Assembly: GCA_963725275.1 (NCBI GenBank)
Contig: CAVRXS010000006.1
Coordinates: 62,001 to 126,000 of the forward strand
Reading direction: 5' to 3'
Origin: Bog-756 sp963725275
GTDB taxonomy: Bacteria > Actinomycetota > Acidimicrobiia > Acidimicrobiales > RAAP-2
Length of the DNA: 64,000 bases
Of this stretch, positions 1 through 9,711 are shown in pieces. Below the pieces are notes generated by a model, which saw only the letters and a program-made list of their open reading frames with translations, searched no databases and was not told the DNA's origin. The first letter of the stretch is position 1. Each line of letters starts with the position of its first letter. The translations under genes were made by a program, and so were the position numbers.

Positions 1-527
1 GAGCCGACCCCCGCCCTGTCGACGGATGCGGTGGCGATCGGGCAGCGCTCGACGGGCTCGATGTCGTGGGAGCGGTGACGGTGGAGGCCGGTCCGGCCCA
101 CGCGGTCGACCGCGAACGACACCCGGGTTCGCCATCCCAGGCCGTCCGGGGCCCCGGGCACTTCCTCGACCGGCACCCGCAGTTCGAGTCCGGAGAGCCG
201 CGAGAGCTGCTCGGAAACGAGGTCCTCCTTGAGGCCGCGCTGAGCGGGGAGCGCGACGTGCTGGAAGTCGCAGCCCCCGCAGCGGCCGGGCCCCGCGTGG
301 GGACAGGGCGGCACGACCCGGTCGGACGAGGGCTCGAGCACCTCCACCGCGTCGGCCCGAAGGAACGAGGCGGTTTCGGACGTGATCCGCGCCCGGACCC
401 GCTCGCCGGGGAGGCTGTGGCGCACGAAGACGACCCGGCCGTCGGGAGCCCGGGCAACGCACCCGCCTCCTGCCGCGATCGCGCCGACGGTCAGCTCCAC
501 GACGTCGGGGGTCACGCTCGGAGTCAT
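1..527 (-). CDS. TRAM-domain, Fe-S class I RNA (uracil-5-)methyltransferase, 3' end missing
   Basis: The gene runs off the left edge; only the N-terminal 175 residues are present. I translated the minus strand from the ATG at 527. Residues 9-60 look like a TRAM RNA-binding domain (ELTVGAIAAGGGCVAR, then VFVRHSLPGERVRARI). A cysteine cluster follows, CPHAGPGRCGGCDFQH, which is the [4Fe-4S] motif of the TrmA/RlmD/RlmC family. Family knowledge: these enzymes methylate uridine C5 in tRNA or 23S rRNA using SAM. The SAM-binding Rossmann domain would lie outside the window, so RNA target and exact subfamily cannot be given. It is divergent from the nitroreductase gene at 660. Confidence 0.85.
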   Translation of the reverse strand, partial: MTPSVTPDVVELTVGAIAAGGGCVARAPDGRVVFVRHSLPGERVRARITSETASFLRADAVEVLEPSSDRVVPPCPHAGPGRCGGCDFQHVALPAQRGLKEDLVSEQLSRLSGLELRVPVEEVPGAPDGLGWRTRVSFAVDRVGRTGLHRHRSHDIEPVERCPIATASVDRAGVG

Positions 528-659
528 AGCACCAGCCCGGCGGAACGACGGAGCGCGCTCCGGCCGTCGTCCCGGCCCGGATCGAGAAGCCTGCGACCGC
601 CGGCCGGGATAGGGTCGCCCCGGCTGCGAAGGACGACAGGACGAGCGGGGGAGGTCGGC

Positions 660-1346
660 GTGGACATCGAGGAGGCCCTCTACACGACCCGGGCGATGCG
701 CAGGGTCCGTCCTGACCCGGTGCCCTTGGACGTCCAGGCCAGGATCCTCGACGCCGCCATCCGCGCCCCGACGGGAGGAAACGCGCAGAACTGGCGGTTC
801 CTGCTCCTCGACGATCCACAGTCCATCGCCCGGATCGCGCCGCTCTACCGGCACGCCATCGGTCAGCTGTGGGAGACCGTCTACGCCGAACAGGTCGCCG
901 CGGTCGAGGCCGACCCGGACAGCGCAGAGAACGTGGAGTGGAGCCGGATCCGGTCCTCGGCCCAGTGGTTGGCCGACCATTTCACCGAGGTCCCGCTCTT
1001 CCTCTTCGCGTTCGTTCAGGCCGACCCGACCGGCGGATCGATCTACCCCGCTGTGTGGAGCGCGCAACTCGCGGCCCGGGCACATGGGGTGGGGAGCTCG
1101 CTGACCGTCGTGCTCGGGGTCTGGCATCCGGACGAGACGTTCGAGATCCTCGGGGTACCGACCGATGAACAGTGGATCATGGCCTGCTGCGTGAGCTTCG
1201 GGTACCCGACCGGGCGATGGGGCGTGGCACCGCGGCGACCGGTCCACGAGGTCTCGTACCGCAACCGCTGGGGCACGCCGGTCGGGTTCACCATCGGACA
1301 GCCGCTCTGGTCCCCCGGACAGAGCGGAGCCGAGGCTCAGCCGTAG
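660..1346 (+). CDS. Nitroreductase family protein (FMN-dependent oxidoreductase)
   Basis: 228 residues from the GTG at 660, preceded by GGGGGAGG about 8 bases upstream, which decides the start although the frame stays open further upstream. The N-terminus, VDIEEALYTTRAMRRV, followed by IRAPTGGNAQNWRFLLL, is the typical nitroreductase FMN-binding region: the conserved Arg-rich entry helix and the AP(T/S)G.N.Q.W loop. The fold normally binds FMN and uses NAD(P)H to reduce nitro- or quinone-type substrates. Length and motifs fit the family. The physiological substrate is unknown. It is a stand-alone gene before tRNA-Gly. Confidence 0.85.
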   Translation: MDIEEALYTTRAMRRVRPDPVPLDVQARILDAAIRAPTGGNAQNWRFLLLDDPQSIARIAPLYRHAIGQLWETVYAEQVAAVEADPDSAENVEWSRIRSSAQWLADHFTEVPLFLFAFVQADPTGGSIYPAVWSAQLAARAHGVGSSLTVVLGVWHPDETFEILGVPTDEQWIMACCVSFGYPTGRWGVAPRRPVHEVSYRNRWGTPVGFTIGQPLWSPGQSGAEAQP

Positions 1347-1401
1347 CGGGCGCAAAGTCCAGGTCAACAGGGGCGGTGGTAGAGTCCCGCCCCGCAGACG
1401 C

Positions 1402-1472
1402 GCGGCTGTAGCTCAATGGTAGAGCCTCTGATTTCCAATCAGATGACGAGGGTTCGATCCCCTTCAGCCGCT
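1402..1472 (+). tRNA. trnG: tRNA-Gly (anticodon UCC)
   Basis: A complete cloverleaf can be drawn. Acceptor stem GCGGCTG (1402-1408) pairs with CAGCCGC (1465-1471), followed by the discriminator T. The D-arm is GCTCAATGGTAGAGC. The anticodon stem TCTGA/TCAGA encloses the loop TTTCCAA, which gives anticodon TCC reading GGA. The T-arm is GAGGG-TTCGATC-CCCTT. CCA is not encoded. The short 71-nt length and the D-loop are typical of tRNA-Gly. Confidence 0.95.
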
Positions 1473-1552
1473 CCGGATGGGCGTGACCTGGCCGAATTGC
1501 CGCCCGGGTGCGCAGCTGCCCCCAGGCGCTTAGTACGTATTATTGACTATCA

Positions 1553-1568
1553 ATATCGTTGACGATAT
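1553..1568. promoter_or_regulatory. Perfect palindrome ahead of the MarR gene, likely operator
   Basis: ATATCGT-TG-ACGATAT is a perfect 7+7 bp inverted repeat. Its right edge is 9 bases before the ATG at 1578. MarR-family regulators commonly autoregulate through 16-20 bp AT-rich palindromes overlapping their own promoter, and this one stands out in a GC-rich background. The overlapping TTGACTATCAATATCG context could supply promoter elements. Binding is inferred, not shown. Confidence 0.6.
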
Positions 1569-1577
1569 CGTCCCGGT

Positions 1578-2049
1578 ATGGCGCCCGGAGACGATCCGGC
1601 CGATGCGGTGGTCATGCCCGCTCTCCTGCGCGCCGCCGCGCCGCATGTACGGCACGGCCATCCGCGCGGCGCTCGCAGAGGTCGACTGCGGCGATGTGCC
1701 CCGCAACGGCCCCTTCGTCATCGGGGCGATCGCCCGCGGCGGCTCGCCCCTGAGCGAGATCATCGACGCGCTCGGCATCTCCAAACAGGCCGCCGGACAG
1801 CTCGTCGACACCCTGGTCCTCCGGGGCTACCTCGACCGCGCGGCCGACCCGGCGGACCGCCGCAGGCTCACCGTGACGTTGACGGAGAGGGGCCGGCTCG
1901 CCGCAGCCGTCTCGCGATCGGCGGTCGAGCGGGTCGACGCGGCGCTGGTCGTCGAAGTGGGTGCTGACGACCTCGCGGCGACGAGGTCCACGCTGCTCGC
2001 GATCGCCGCGCTCCCCCCCGGCGAACCACCCCCCGACGCGGACGGGTGA
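1578..2049 (+). CDS. MarR-family transcriptional regulator, interrupted by an apparent frameshift
   Basis: Winged-helix MarR repressor. The downstream frame reads MYGTAIRAALAEVD, PRNGPFVIGAIA, GISKQAAGQLVDTLVLRG (recognition helix) and the wing ADPADRRRLTVTLTERG. The natural N-terminus lies in another frame: MPALLRAA, from ATG 1578 just downstream of the palindrome. Skipping one base in GCCGCCGCGCCGC (about 1633-1643) joins them as LLRAARRMYGTAIR, which matches this family. Without the shift, translation would have to start at TTG 1543 (with the palindrome inside the gene) or at ATG 1645. The stop overlaps the GTG of the GT39 gene (GTGA), so the two are probably translationally coupled. The ligand is unknown. 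Confidence 0.8.
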
Positions 2050-3935
2050 GCGCGTCGGAGCCGCCGGTCGGTGAGGGAACACGGCGCACTGCCGAGCGCG
2101 CGCGGGCTCCTCGGTGGGCAACTCGGGCGCTCACGGCCATCACCGTCGTGGCCGCGGTCAGCTATGCCTGGGGGTCGGCCCACAGCAGCCTCGAGCCGTA
2201 CTACGAGGCGGCCGTCCGCAGCATGGGGTCGAGCTGGCACGACTTCGCCTTCGGGGCCTTCGACCCCGCCGGGACGATCACCGTCGACAAGCTGCCCGGA
2301 GCGCTCTGGGTGCAGTCCCTGAGCGTCCGGGTCCTCGGCTTCCATCCGTGGGCGATCGTCCTGCCGCAGATCGTCGAGGGGATCGTGACCGTCCTCGTGC
2401 TGTACCGCGCCGTGCGCCGGCTCGCCGGCTACCCCGCCGGGGTGATCGCAGCGGCCGTTGTCGCCGTGACCCCCGCCACCGTCGCCCTCGACCGGGGGAA
2501 CATCTCGGACTCGCTCCTCATCCTGCTGCTCGTGCTCGCGGCCAACTCGACCGTGACGGCACTGGTCACCAGGAACGGTACCTGGCTCCTCGCGACGGGG
2601 CTGTGGGTGGGCCTCGCGTTCCAGGCCAAGATGCTCGAGGCCTGGCTGATCCTGCCGGCCATCGGGTTGGCGTGGCTGGTAGCCGGGGCCGGCCGGCCGC
2701 TCAGACGGGTGCTCGACGTCGGTGCCGCCATCGGCCTGACCGCGGTGATCTCGCTGAGTTGGATGGTCACGGTCTCCCTCGTCCCCGAGGCGACCCGTCC
2801 CTACGTCGACGGCAGCACCCACGACTCGATCTTCCAGCAGGTGTTCGTCTACGACGGCTTCGGCCGGGTCGGCGCCGTCGCCGGTGGGGGCTCCGTCCTC
2901 GACTCGCTCGGCGAGTTCCGGCTCCCTGGCGCCCCCGGTCCCTCCCGGCTCCTCAGCGGCGCCGGCGGGCGTGACATCGGGTGGCTCATCCCGCTCGCGG
3001 TGCTCGCGGCGGTGGCCGTCGTCGTCGCCCGCCGCGGCAGACCTCGGGAGGATCCCCAACGGGCGGGGGTCATCCTCTTCGGAACCTGGCTGGCCGTCGA
3101 CGCGGCCGCCTTCAGCGCCCTCTCCGGCATCAACGCCTACTACCTCGCTGCCCTCACCCCCGCGATCGGGGCACTCGTCGGCATCGGGGGCGCACTCATC
3201 CTGCGCGCCGGCGTCCGGGACGGTCGGGTCAAGGGGGGCCTGCTCGTGGCTTCCGGCGCGACCGTCCTCTACGGCCTTGTGTTGACCGGGCCTGCGCCGA
3301 CGGTCGTGCTCGCCTTCGTCTCGTGCGGCGCCATCGCACTCCTCGTCGTCGGCTGGTGGCTCCTGGACCCCCTCACCCGGCCGGCAGGCGGCCACGACCC
3401 GCCCCCGACCATGCGGAGGGTGCGTACCCTGGTGGGCGCCGGCCTCGTGCTCGGAGCCGTGGCCCTCCCCTCGCTGACGGCGGCAGGAGACATCGTCACC
3501 TCGGGCCTCGGACCCTTCGACACCCCATACGAGCCGGCCGCGGTCGTGAACATCACCCAGACCGGGCCCCGTGAAGCGCTGACCTCGATCGCTGCCGGGA
3601 CCGGGCTGCTCCTCCGGGTCAACCGATCCGACCGTTACGTCGCGGCCACCGACACCTCGATCATCGCCGCGCCGTTGATCATCGACACCGGTGCCGAGAT
3701 CGAACCGATCGGCGGATTCACCGGATCGATCCCCTCACCGACGCTGGCGGCGCTTCGCCACCAGGTCCGGACGAGCGAGCTCCAGACGGTGATCACGCCC
3801 AGCGTCGACGATTCCCGGATCCGGTGGGTCGTGTCCCACTGCGCACCGGTGCCGCAGTCGACAGGCGCCTTCGCCGTCCACGGTCCGATCGCGGGGATAT
3901 GGATCTACTTCTGCACCCCACGCCCCCGCGCGTAG
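2046..3935 (+). CDS. Membrane glycosyltransferase, GT39/ArnT-like (GT-C fold)
   Basis: 629 residues with many hydrophobic helices. The first membrane segment is at about residues 26-45. A periplasmic loop containing LEPYYEAAVRSM and GTITVDKLPGALWVQ follows, the acidic loop motif seen in PMT/ArnT-type glycosyltransferases that use polyprenyl-phosphate sugars. Residues 85-420 contain about ten further helices, including VALDRGNISDSLLILLL. The C-terminal 130 residues look extracytoplasmic. The family transfers a sugar from a lipid carrier to protein, lipid or glycan on the outer face of the membrane; the acceptor here cannot be predicted. The GTG start overlaps the MarR stop, so the MarR protein may control it. 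Confidence 0.8.
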   Translation: MSASEPPVGEGTRRTAERARAPRWATRALTAITVVAAVSYAWGSAHSSLEPYYEAAVRSMGSSWHDFAFGAFDPAGTITVDKLPGALWVQSLSVRVLGFHPWAIVLPQIVEGIVTVLVLYRAVRRLAGYPAGVIAAAVVAVTPATVALDRGNISDSLLILLLVLAANSTVTALVTRNGTWLLATGLWVGLAFQAKMLEAWLILPAIGLAWLVAGAGRPLRRVLDVGAAIGLTAVISLSWMVTVSLVPEATRPYVDGSTHDSIFQQVFVYDGFGRVGAVAGGGSVLDSLGEFRLPGAPGPSRLLSGAGGRDIGWLIPLAVLAAVAVVVARRGRPREDPQRAGVILFGTWLAVDAAAFSALSGINAYYLAALTPAIGALVGIGGALILRAGVRDGRVKGGLLVASGATVLYGLVLTGPAPTVVLAFVSCGAIALLVVGWWLLDPLTRPAGGHDPPPTMRRVRTLVGAGLVLGAVALPSLTAAGDIVTSGLGPFDTPYEPAAVVNITQTGPREALTSIAAGTGLLLRVNRSDRYVAATDTSIIAAPLIIDTGAEIEPIGGFTGSIPSPTLAALRHQVRTSELQTVITPSVDDSRIRWVVSHCAPVPQSTGAFAVHGPIAGIWIYFCTPRPRA

Positions 3936-4034
3936 CCTCCGACCGTACGGGCTCGGACCCGCACCTGTTCCGCCCGTGCGTGCGACGACAGTGGTCTATC
4001 GTCCCGATCACCACCACCCGACCAGGACCGACCG

Positions 4035-5057
4035 ATGCCCGATCCAACCGTCTCCGAGGAGACCGACCCCGAGGATGAGCACGCCATCTCGGCCATCTCC
4101 ACCGGTGACCTGCCCGGGGAGGAGGTCATCACCGGGCTCCTGACCGACGCACACGAGCGGTTCCGTGTGGTCGACGAGGGCGAGGTGGCCAGCTACATCC
4201 CGGCGTTGGCCAACACGCCGCCCGAGCTCTTCGGGATCGCCGTGGCCGGGGTTCGGGGTCGGACATTCTCCTGCGGCGACACGGGACACGAGTTCTCATT
4301 GCAGTCGCTCTCCAAACCCTTCGTCTTCGCGCTCGTCTGCGAGGCGGTCGGGCTCCACCGGGCCCGGTCGCTGCTCGGCGTCAATGCAACCGGACTGCCG
4401 TTCAACTCGGTCATGGCCATCGAGCTCAACGACGATCGGACGATGAACCCGATGGTCAACGCCGGTGCGATCGCAACCACCAGCCTCGTCCCCGGACGGA
4501 CCTCCGACCAGCAGTGGGCATTCCTCCGCGACGGCCTGTCCCGCTTCGCCGGACGCGACCTGACCCTCGACCGCGACGTCTACGACTCCGAGTCCGCGAC
4601 CAATCTCCGGAATCAGGGGATCGCCCACCTGCTGCACAGCTACGGGCACCTCTATGCCGACCCGGACCAGACCACCGACCTCTACACCCGCCAGTGCTCG
4701 CTCGTGGTCAGCACGATCGACCTGGCGGTGATGGGCGCGACCCTGGCCGACGGGGGGGTCAACCCGATCACCGGCGTGCAGGTCGTCGGCCCGGTCATCT
4801 GCAAGCGGGTGCTCGCGGTCATGGCCACCGCAGGTCTCTACGAGCGATCGGGAGACTGGCTCTACGACGTGGGCCTCCCGGGCAAGAGCGGGGTGAGCGG
4901 GGGCATCGTGACCATCGCGCCCGGCAAGGGTGGCCTGGCCGTCTACTCACCACGGTTGGACGGAGCGGGCAACAGTGTGCGCGGCCAGCTGGTGACCATG
5001 TACCTCTCCGAGCTCCTCGGGCTCAACGTGTTCGCCTCACGGCCGTTCGGCACGTGA
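4035..5057 (+). CDS. glsA: Glutaminase A
   Basis: Serine-dependent beta-lactamase-like glutaminase that hydrolyses L-glutamine to glutamate and ammonia. The catalytic SxxK motif is visible in EFSLQSLSKPF (near residue 90). Also present are MNPMVNAGAIATTSLV, the tyrosine-containing segment YTRQCSLVVSTIDLAVMGATL, and the C-terminal GLPGKSGVSGGIVTIAPGKG motif, all signatures of GlsA. At 340 residues it is slightly longer than the usual ~310 because of an acidic N-terminal extension of about 28 residues. Start is ATG 4035. It is monocistronic, with 99 bp to the gene before and about 150 bp to the one after. Confidence 0.93.
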   Translation: MPDPTVSEETDPEDEHAISAISTGDLPGEEVITGLLTDAHERFRVVDEGEVASYIPALANTPPELFGIAVAGVRGRTFSCGDTGHEFSLQSLSKPFVFALVCEAVGLHRARSLLGVNATGLPFNSVMAIELNDDRTMNPMVNAGAIATTSLVPGRTSDQQWAFLRDGLSRFAGRDLTLDRDVYDSESATNLRNQGIAHLLHSYGHLYADPDQTTDLYTRQCSLVVSTIDLAVMGATLADGGVNPITGVQVVGPVICKRVLAVMATAGLYERSGDWLYDVGLPGKSGVSGGIVTIAPGKGGLAVYSPRLDGAGNSVRGQLVTMYLSELLGLNVFASRPFGT

Positions 5058-5206
5058 TGTTGGCTGCAGACGTCCGGGGCCCGCCCATGGCGACGGAGCA
5101 ACCGGTCTGGACGACTGGAGGCAATCGAAGGGGTCGGAGGTGAGATAGACCTACCTGGGCCGTTGGGGCGACTCCCTCCGGTCCCAGCCTGCAGGCGAGG
5201 AGAAGC

Positions 5207-6854
5207 ATGAACGGCGAAGCAACATCGAGCAAGGGCTGGCTGGCGCTTGTCGCCCTGGCAACAGCGCAGTTCGTCATGGTGCTCGACCAGTCGGTGATGA
5301 ATGTCTCCATCAGCGCACTGGTCAAGGACTTCCACACCACGGTGACGACGATTCAGGCGGTGATCACGCTCTACTGCTTGGTGATGGCCATGCTGATCCT
5401 CACCGGGGCCAAGATCGGCGACATGATCGGCCGCCGCCGGGCGTTCGTGATCGGCCTGATCATCTACGCCTGCGGCTCCGCTCTGACCGCAGCCTCACAG
5501 TCGGTGGCGGTCCTGGCGCTCGGCTGGTCGGTGCTCGAAGGCATAGGAGCAGCTCTCGTACTCCCCGCGCTCGGCCGCGTTGATCGCAGGAAACTTCGAG
5601 GGTCCCCGTCGCAAGGTCGCGTACGCAATCATCGGGGGGGTAGCCGGAGCAGGCATCGCCGTCGGTCCGATTCTTGGCGGATGGGCGACGACAGAGGTGA
5701 CGTGGCGGATCGTGTTCGTCGGTGAGGTGGTCATCGTCGCCTTCATCCTGGTGATGACCCCCAAGGTCGGAGACACCCCACGTCCGGATCCCACTCCGAA
5801 GCTCGATGTGGTCGGCTCGGTGCTCTCGGCGACAGGTCTCGGGGTGTTCGTGTTCGGTGTCCTCCAATCCAGTACCTGGGGGTGGCTCAAGCCGAAGAAC
5901 TCGCCGATCACCGTGTTCGGCTTCTCACTCACGATCTTCGTCATCGCCGGAGGTGGGGTCCTGATGTGGGGATTCGTGGCATGGCAGCGCCACCGCGAAG
6001 AGAGGGACCTGGACCCATTGGTCCATCTGTCACTCACCCGCATCCCGCCAGTCAGAGCAGGGTTGATCGGGCTGTTCAGCCAGAACCTGATCCTCATGGG
6101 TGTCTTCTTCGTCATTCCCCTCTACCTCCAGCTCGTGCTCGGACTCAACGCTCTCGAGACCGGCATCAAGATGCTGCCCGTCTCGATCACCATGTTCGTG
6201 ACTGCTGCGATCGGATCAAAACTGTCGGATCGGTTCCCGGTGCGAGCCATCGTCCGGAGCGGATTGGCCATGACGATGGCAGGCAGCCTGATCCTGCTTT
6301 CAACCATCAAGCCCACCCTCGCCGACGCCGGGTTTGCCATCGGGATGGGCGTGCTCGGCATCGGAATGGGATTGATGGTTTCCCAACTGGGTAACGTCGT
6401 CCAGTCATCAGTCGAAGAATCCGGACGGAGCGAGGCCGGTGGACTCCAGTACACAGGACAACAACTCGGCTCGTCGCTCGGTGTGGCCCTCATCGGAGCC
6501 ATCGTTCTGACGGGACTGACCGGCACCTTCATCTCCAATGTCGAGCATGATTCGCGCATCAGCGCCGAGGTGTCGGCACAGGTGGGAGTGGCGGCCGGAT
6601 CCAATACCAACTTCGTTTCATCTACCGAAGTGGAGGCCGCAGCCAAGCATGCCGGGCTTGACAACGCAACCACAGCCGCATTGGTTGATGACTATGAGTC
6701 GGCTCAGCTCCGGTCGCTCAAGGCCGGGCTCCTGGCCGCCGCACTCCTTGCACTCGTCTCACTCGGCTTCACCAGAGAGCTTCCACACGATCGACCAGTA
6801 CCACGGGGGCGACCAGTAACAGGGGAGAGAGCGCTCGCCGACACATCGCCCTGA
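5207..6854 (+). CDS. MFS drug exporter, DHA2 (14-TM, EmrB/QacA-like), split by an apparent +1 frameshift
   Basis: The ATG at 5207 follows AGGAGAAGC. The N-terminal part has TM1 with MVLDQSVMNVSISAL (the DHA2 motif D1 region) and GAKIGDMIGRRRAFVIG (motif A). The frame then breaks after ALVLPAL. The adjacent frame resumes with ALIAGNFEGPRRKVAYAI and GIAVGPILGG (antiporter motif C), and carries the remaining membrane segments to 6854. Skipping one G in CTC-G-GCC (about 5571-5574) restores LPALAALIAGNFEG. Substrates are typically lipophilic drugs expelled by proton antiport. If the shift is real the protein is dead; if it is a sequencing insertion the gene is intact at about 548 residues. Confidence 0.85.
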
Positions 6855-6939
6855 AGAGCCCCGACCCGGCTGAGACGGACGACCCGGCCAGGGGACGGGC
6901 GAGGCGTCCGGAGGAGGCCAAGAGCTGCGCTACCCCTGG

Positions 6940-8535
6940 TTGCCGACCGACTCACCCGGAACAGCCACGCCGGTGAGCAGGAAGGATGCCTGTGCGTCTC
7001 CTTCGACGGTAAAGATCGGACGGGCCCGTACCGATATTTACTGGGTGAGGTTTGACTTGGCGCACCCGACCCAGCGGCAGCTGCGCGACGGAGTGTCCTG
7101 TGGGCTGATCGCCGAGTCGATCATGATCCCGGTTCTGCTGACGGTGACCTTGGTGGACCACCACGCGGTGCGGTGGGGCTACGTGTTCGCGGCCATGGCC
7201 TGCATCTTCGTGTCCGTCGTCTACCTGGCCATGTTCGTGGCGATCACCAAGGGTCGCACCAGCGTCGAGTCGCAAGCCAATGTGTGGTTCGTCATCGTCT
7301 GCCTCGCGCTGGCAGGCCTCGCCTGCATCGATCTGGCCACCTCGACCCATACCGGTCTCTACACCCCGGCCATGCTCGTCGGCGTCCTCTTCGTCTGCAT
7401 CGTCGGCGATCGTCGGATGCAGATCATCGTCGACCTCTACGCGCTCGCGCTCATCAGCCTGATCGGCTGGATCGAAGGGCTGCGCGGCGCCGACCTCGCC
7501 GTCTCGTTGGTCATCTACGCGTCGACCATTGCGGTGATCACCTTCATCTGCGCGCGCACCGTCGGATCCCTCACCGGACAGGTCAACTTCAGCCACGCCA
7601 TCGACGCCCTCAACGAGACGTTCGACGACCTCGGGTTCGACGGTTCGCGCTCGGGTACGGACACCGCGTCGAAGATCTTCCGGTGCGGCCTTCCCCAGGT
7701 CACGCACATCCTGCCCGCGGAGCGAGTGGTCGTGTTCACCCGCAACAGCTCGCTCGAACGCTTCACCCTGGTCGCCACCTGGCCCGAGGAGATCACTGAG
7801 TGCTCGGATCTCGCCACCCTTCCCGCGCTCACCCGTGCACTCGTCGCCAACGCCGTCGACCTCGACCCTCGCTACTGCGCGATCCCGGTCGGGTATGCAC
7901 CGGACGGCGAGTTGGTGATGGTCATCGAGCGGAGCCCGTCGGACAACCGGACCGACGAGCGGGCCGCCGAGGCCGCCGAGCTCCTGGCCTCGGCATTCCT
8001 CCGCGCGACCAGCCGGGCCAACTTCGTCAACGGTCTGCACGCAGAGAGCAGGACCGATCCGCTCACGGGTCTCGCCAACCGGCGGAGCCTCTTCGAGCGC
8101 ATCGAGATCGAGATGGCCCACGCCCTCCGCAGGGAAACGCCCCTGAGCGTCGCCATGATCGACCTCGACCACTTCAAGGCCTACAACGACCGGTACGGAC
8201 ACGTGGCCGGCGATACGGTGCTCCGCTCGATCGCCGCGGTCATGGTCTCCAACATCCGGGGCCAGGACATGGTGGCCCGCTATGGCGGTGAGGAGTTCTG
8301 CCTCGTGATGCCCGACACCGATCTGGTCGGCGGCCACCACCTGCTCGACAAGCTGCGTGAGGGTGGGCGCGACTCGACCTCCGACTTCGGTGTGACCCTG
8401 TCGGCGGGGCTGACCAGCTGGGACGGCATCGAAGACCCGACCTCGTTCATCGAGCGCGCCGACCAGGCCCTCTACCGGGCCAAGGAGTCGGGTCGCAACC
8501 GGGTGGTCTCGATCGAGTCGATCACCGAGTTCTAA
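6940..8535 (+). CDS. Membrane-anchored diguanylate cyclase (GGDEF domain)
   Basis: Five to six predicted membrane helices lie in residues 45-210 of the 531-residue reading. A loosely conserved GAF-like stretch follows (about 230-355), then a GGDEF domain beginning RTDPLTGLANRRSLFERIE. DLDHFKAYNDRYGHVAGD and the active-site motif ARYGGEEFCLVMP are intact, so synthesis of c-di-GMP is expected. No RxxD inhibitory site is seen five residues upstream of GGEEF. The start is uncertain: TTG 6940, GTG 6973 and GTG 7045 are all in frame and none has a strong ribosome-binding site. No EAL domain is present. The sensed signal is unknown. Confidence 0.88.
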   Translation: MPTDSPGTATPVSRKDACASPSTVKIGRARTDIYWVRFDLAHPTQRQLRDGVSCGLIAESIMIPVLLTVTLVDHHAVRWGYVFAAMACIFVSVVYLAMFVAITKGRTSVESQANVWFVIVCLALAGLACIDLATSTHTGLYTPAMLVGVLFVCIVGDRRMQIIVDLYALALISLIGWIEGLRGADLAVSLVIYASTIAVITFICARTVGSLTGQVNFSHAIDALNETFDDLGFDGSRSGTDTASKIFRCGLPQVTHILPAERVVVFTRNSSLERFTLVATWPEEITECSDLATLPALTRALVANAVDLDPRYCAIPVGYAPDGELVMVIERSPSDNRTDERAAEAAELLASAFLRATSRANFVNGLHAESRTDPLTGLANRRSLFERIEIEMAHALRRETPLSVAMIDLDHFKAYNDRYGHVAGDTVLRSIAAVMVSNIRGQDMVARYGGEEFCLVMPDTDLVGGHHLLDKLREGGRDSTSDFGVTLSAGLTSWDGIEDPTSFIERADQALYRAKESGRNRVVSIESITEF

Positions 8536-8768
8536 CGCTGCTGTTCCGGCGACCGGTCGGTGGCCCGGGGCCGACGCGCAGCCGCACGAGGGGCGGCGCC
8601 CTCGTCGGACCGCCGCATGACCAGATAGACGTTGTCGTCGACGACGAACGACGTCACCAGGTCGAATCCCGCTGTGTCGAGTTCATCGAGCTCGTTCTGC
8701 AGCTCGATGCGGCGTTCGGCGACGACCAACCGGCCCCCGTGGACACGGAGTACCCGGTGGGTGCTCAC
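8532..8768 (-). CDS. Small conserved protein, DUF4177-like
   Basis: 78 residues from the GTG at 8768, which overlaps the stop of the upstream PIG-L deacetylase gene as GTGA. The first 50 residues form a compact alpha/beta unit (VLRVHGGRLVVAERRIELQ, then LDTAGFDLVTSFVVDD, then VYLVMRR), similar in layout to DUF4177-type small proteins. The C-terminal tail is Arg/Ala-rich and probably disordered. Function is unknown. The tight overlap suggests co-expression with the deacetylase. Confidence 0.6.
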   Translation of the reverse strand: MSTHRVLRVHGGRLVVAERRIELQNELDELDTAGFDLVTSFVVDDNVYLVMRRSDEGAAPRAAARRPRATDRSPEQQR

Positions 8769-9629
8769 CGGATGCGCAACGGCTCGTCGGCGACACCCCC
8801 GGCCAGCGTGCCCCGCGCCGGGTCGACGAGCAACCCGGCCTCGCGCCGCCCGTTGCCGAGCCCGGTGGGTTCGGGGCGGACACGGACGTACCACTCCTGG
8901 CCCCAGACCCTGGAGAAGATGTCGTCCGGCATCGAGAGGAAGATGCTGTCCTCGCCGATCTGGCTCCCGTGCACCCGCATGGCGGCGCGCTTGGTCGACA
9001 GGTAGGCCGTCACGTCGATCTCGGTGGTGATCCGTTCACTCGGCTCGCCCATGCTGTCCGCCCCCTCCATCTGTTCCTGGCTCTGCTCGGAGGGAGTCCA
9101 GCCCGAGTCGGCCATCAGGGTGCGCAGGTTCTGCATGAAGCCTCGATCGACCGTGGCGAGATAGACGACCGGGGTTCCGGCGAGTGCCGCGGCACGTATG
9201 CCGACGGTGTGGACCTGGACGTGATCGGGATGGCCGTACCCTCCGTGCTCGTCGTAGGTCACCAACACGTCCGAACCCTCGGCGGTGAGGACGTCCGCCA
9301 GCCGGGCGGCCGCCTCCTCCACGTCGGCCGTCGCGAAACAGCCCGCGGTGCAGACTGCTCGGCTCGCCCTCCATCCCGGAGTCCTCGTACCCGAGCAGCA
9401 AGTGCCGGTCGACCCCGAGCACCGTTGCGGCTTCGGCCAACTCCGCAGCCCGTCGCTCGGCCAGGGTCTCCCCGGGGCGCAGCAGGCCGTCGGGGATCTC
9501 ACCCAGCTCGCCGCCGGTGGCAGTGACCAGCACCACCCGGTGTCCCTGGTCCGCCATGGCCGCCATGGTGCCCCCCGTGGCGATCGCCTCGTCGTCGGGG
9601 TGGGCGTGGAAGAAGGTGACCGTAGCCAT
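8765..9629 (-). CDS. PIG-L/LmbE-family deacetylase, split by an apparent frameshift
   Basis: The N-terminal part from ATG 9629 reads MATVTFFHAHPDDEAIATGG, the zinc-binding (A/P)HPDDE motif, then LVTATGGELGEIPDG and RRAAELAEAATVLGV. The C-terminal part, in the next frame, has DVLVTYDEHGGYGHPDHVQVH, the second metal and catalytic histidine motif. The halves join by skipping one G in CGC-G-GGC (about 9340-9370), giving LHRGCFATADVEE. The family deacetylates N-acetylglucosaminyl groups, e.g. in mycothiol metabolism (MshB, Mca). This copy is closer to MshB/LmbE than to Mca at 18101. Its substrate is not certain. Confidence 0.82.
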
Positions 9630-9711
9630 GGTCCCGGACCCTACTGGGAGCGGGCCTCCGGTCCGACCGGGTCGCCGGCAGGCCCGCCTGGCGCGCCGGC
9701 CGACGCGCTGG

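Noticed and set aside
1827..3395. 522-residue minus-strand open frame opposite the GT39 gene
   Set aside because: Composition (Asp/Gly/Arg/Glu-rich, no motif) is that of the reverse strand of a GC-rich membrane protein gene; the plus-strand gene has clear domain structure.
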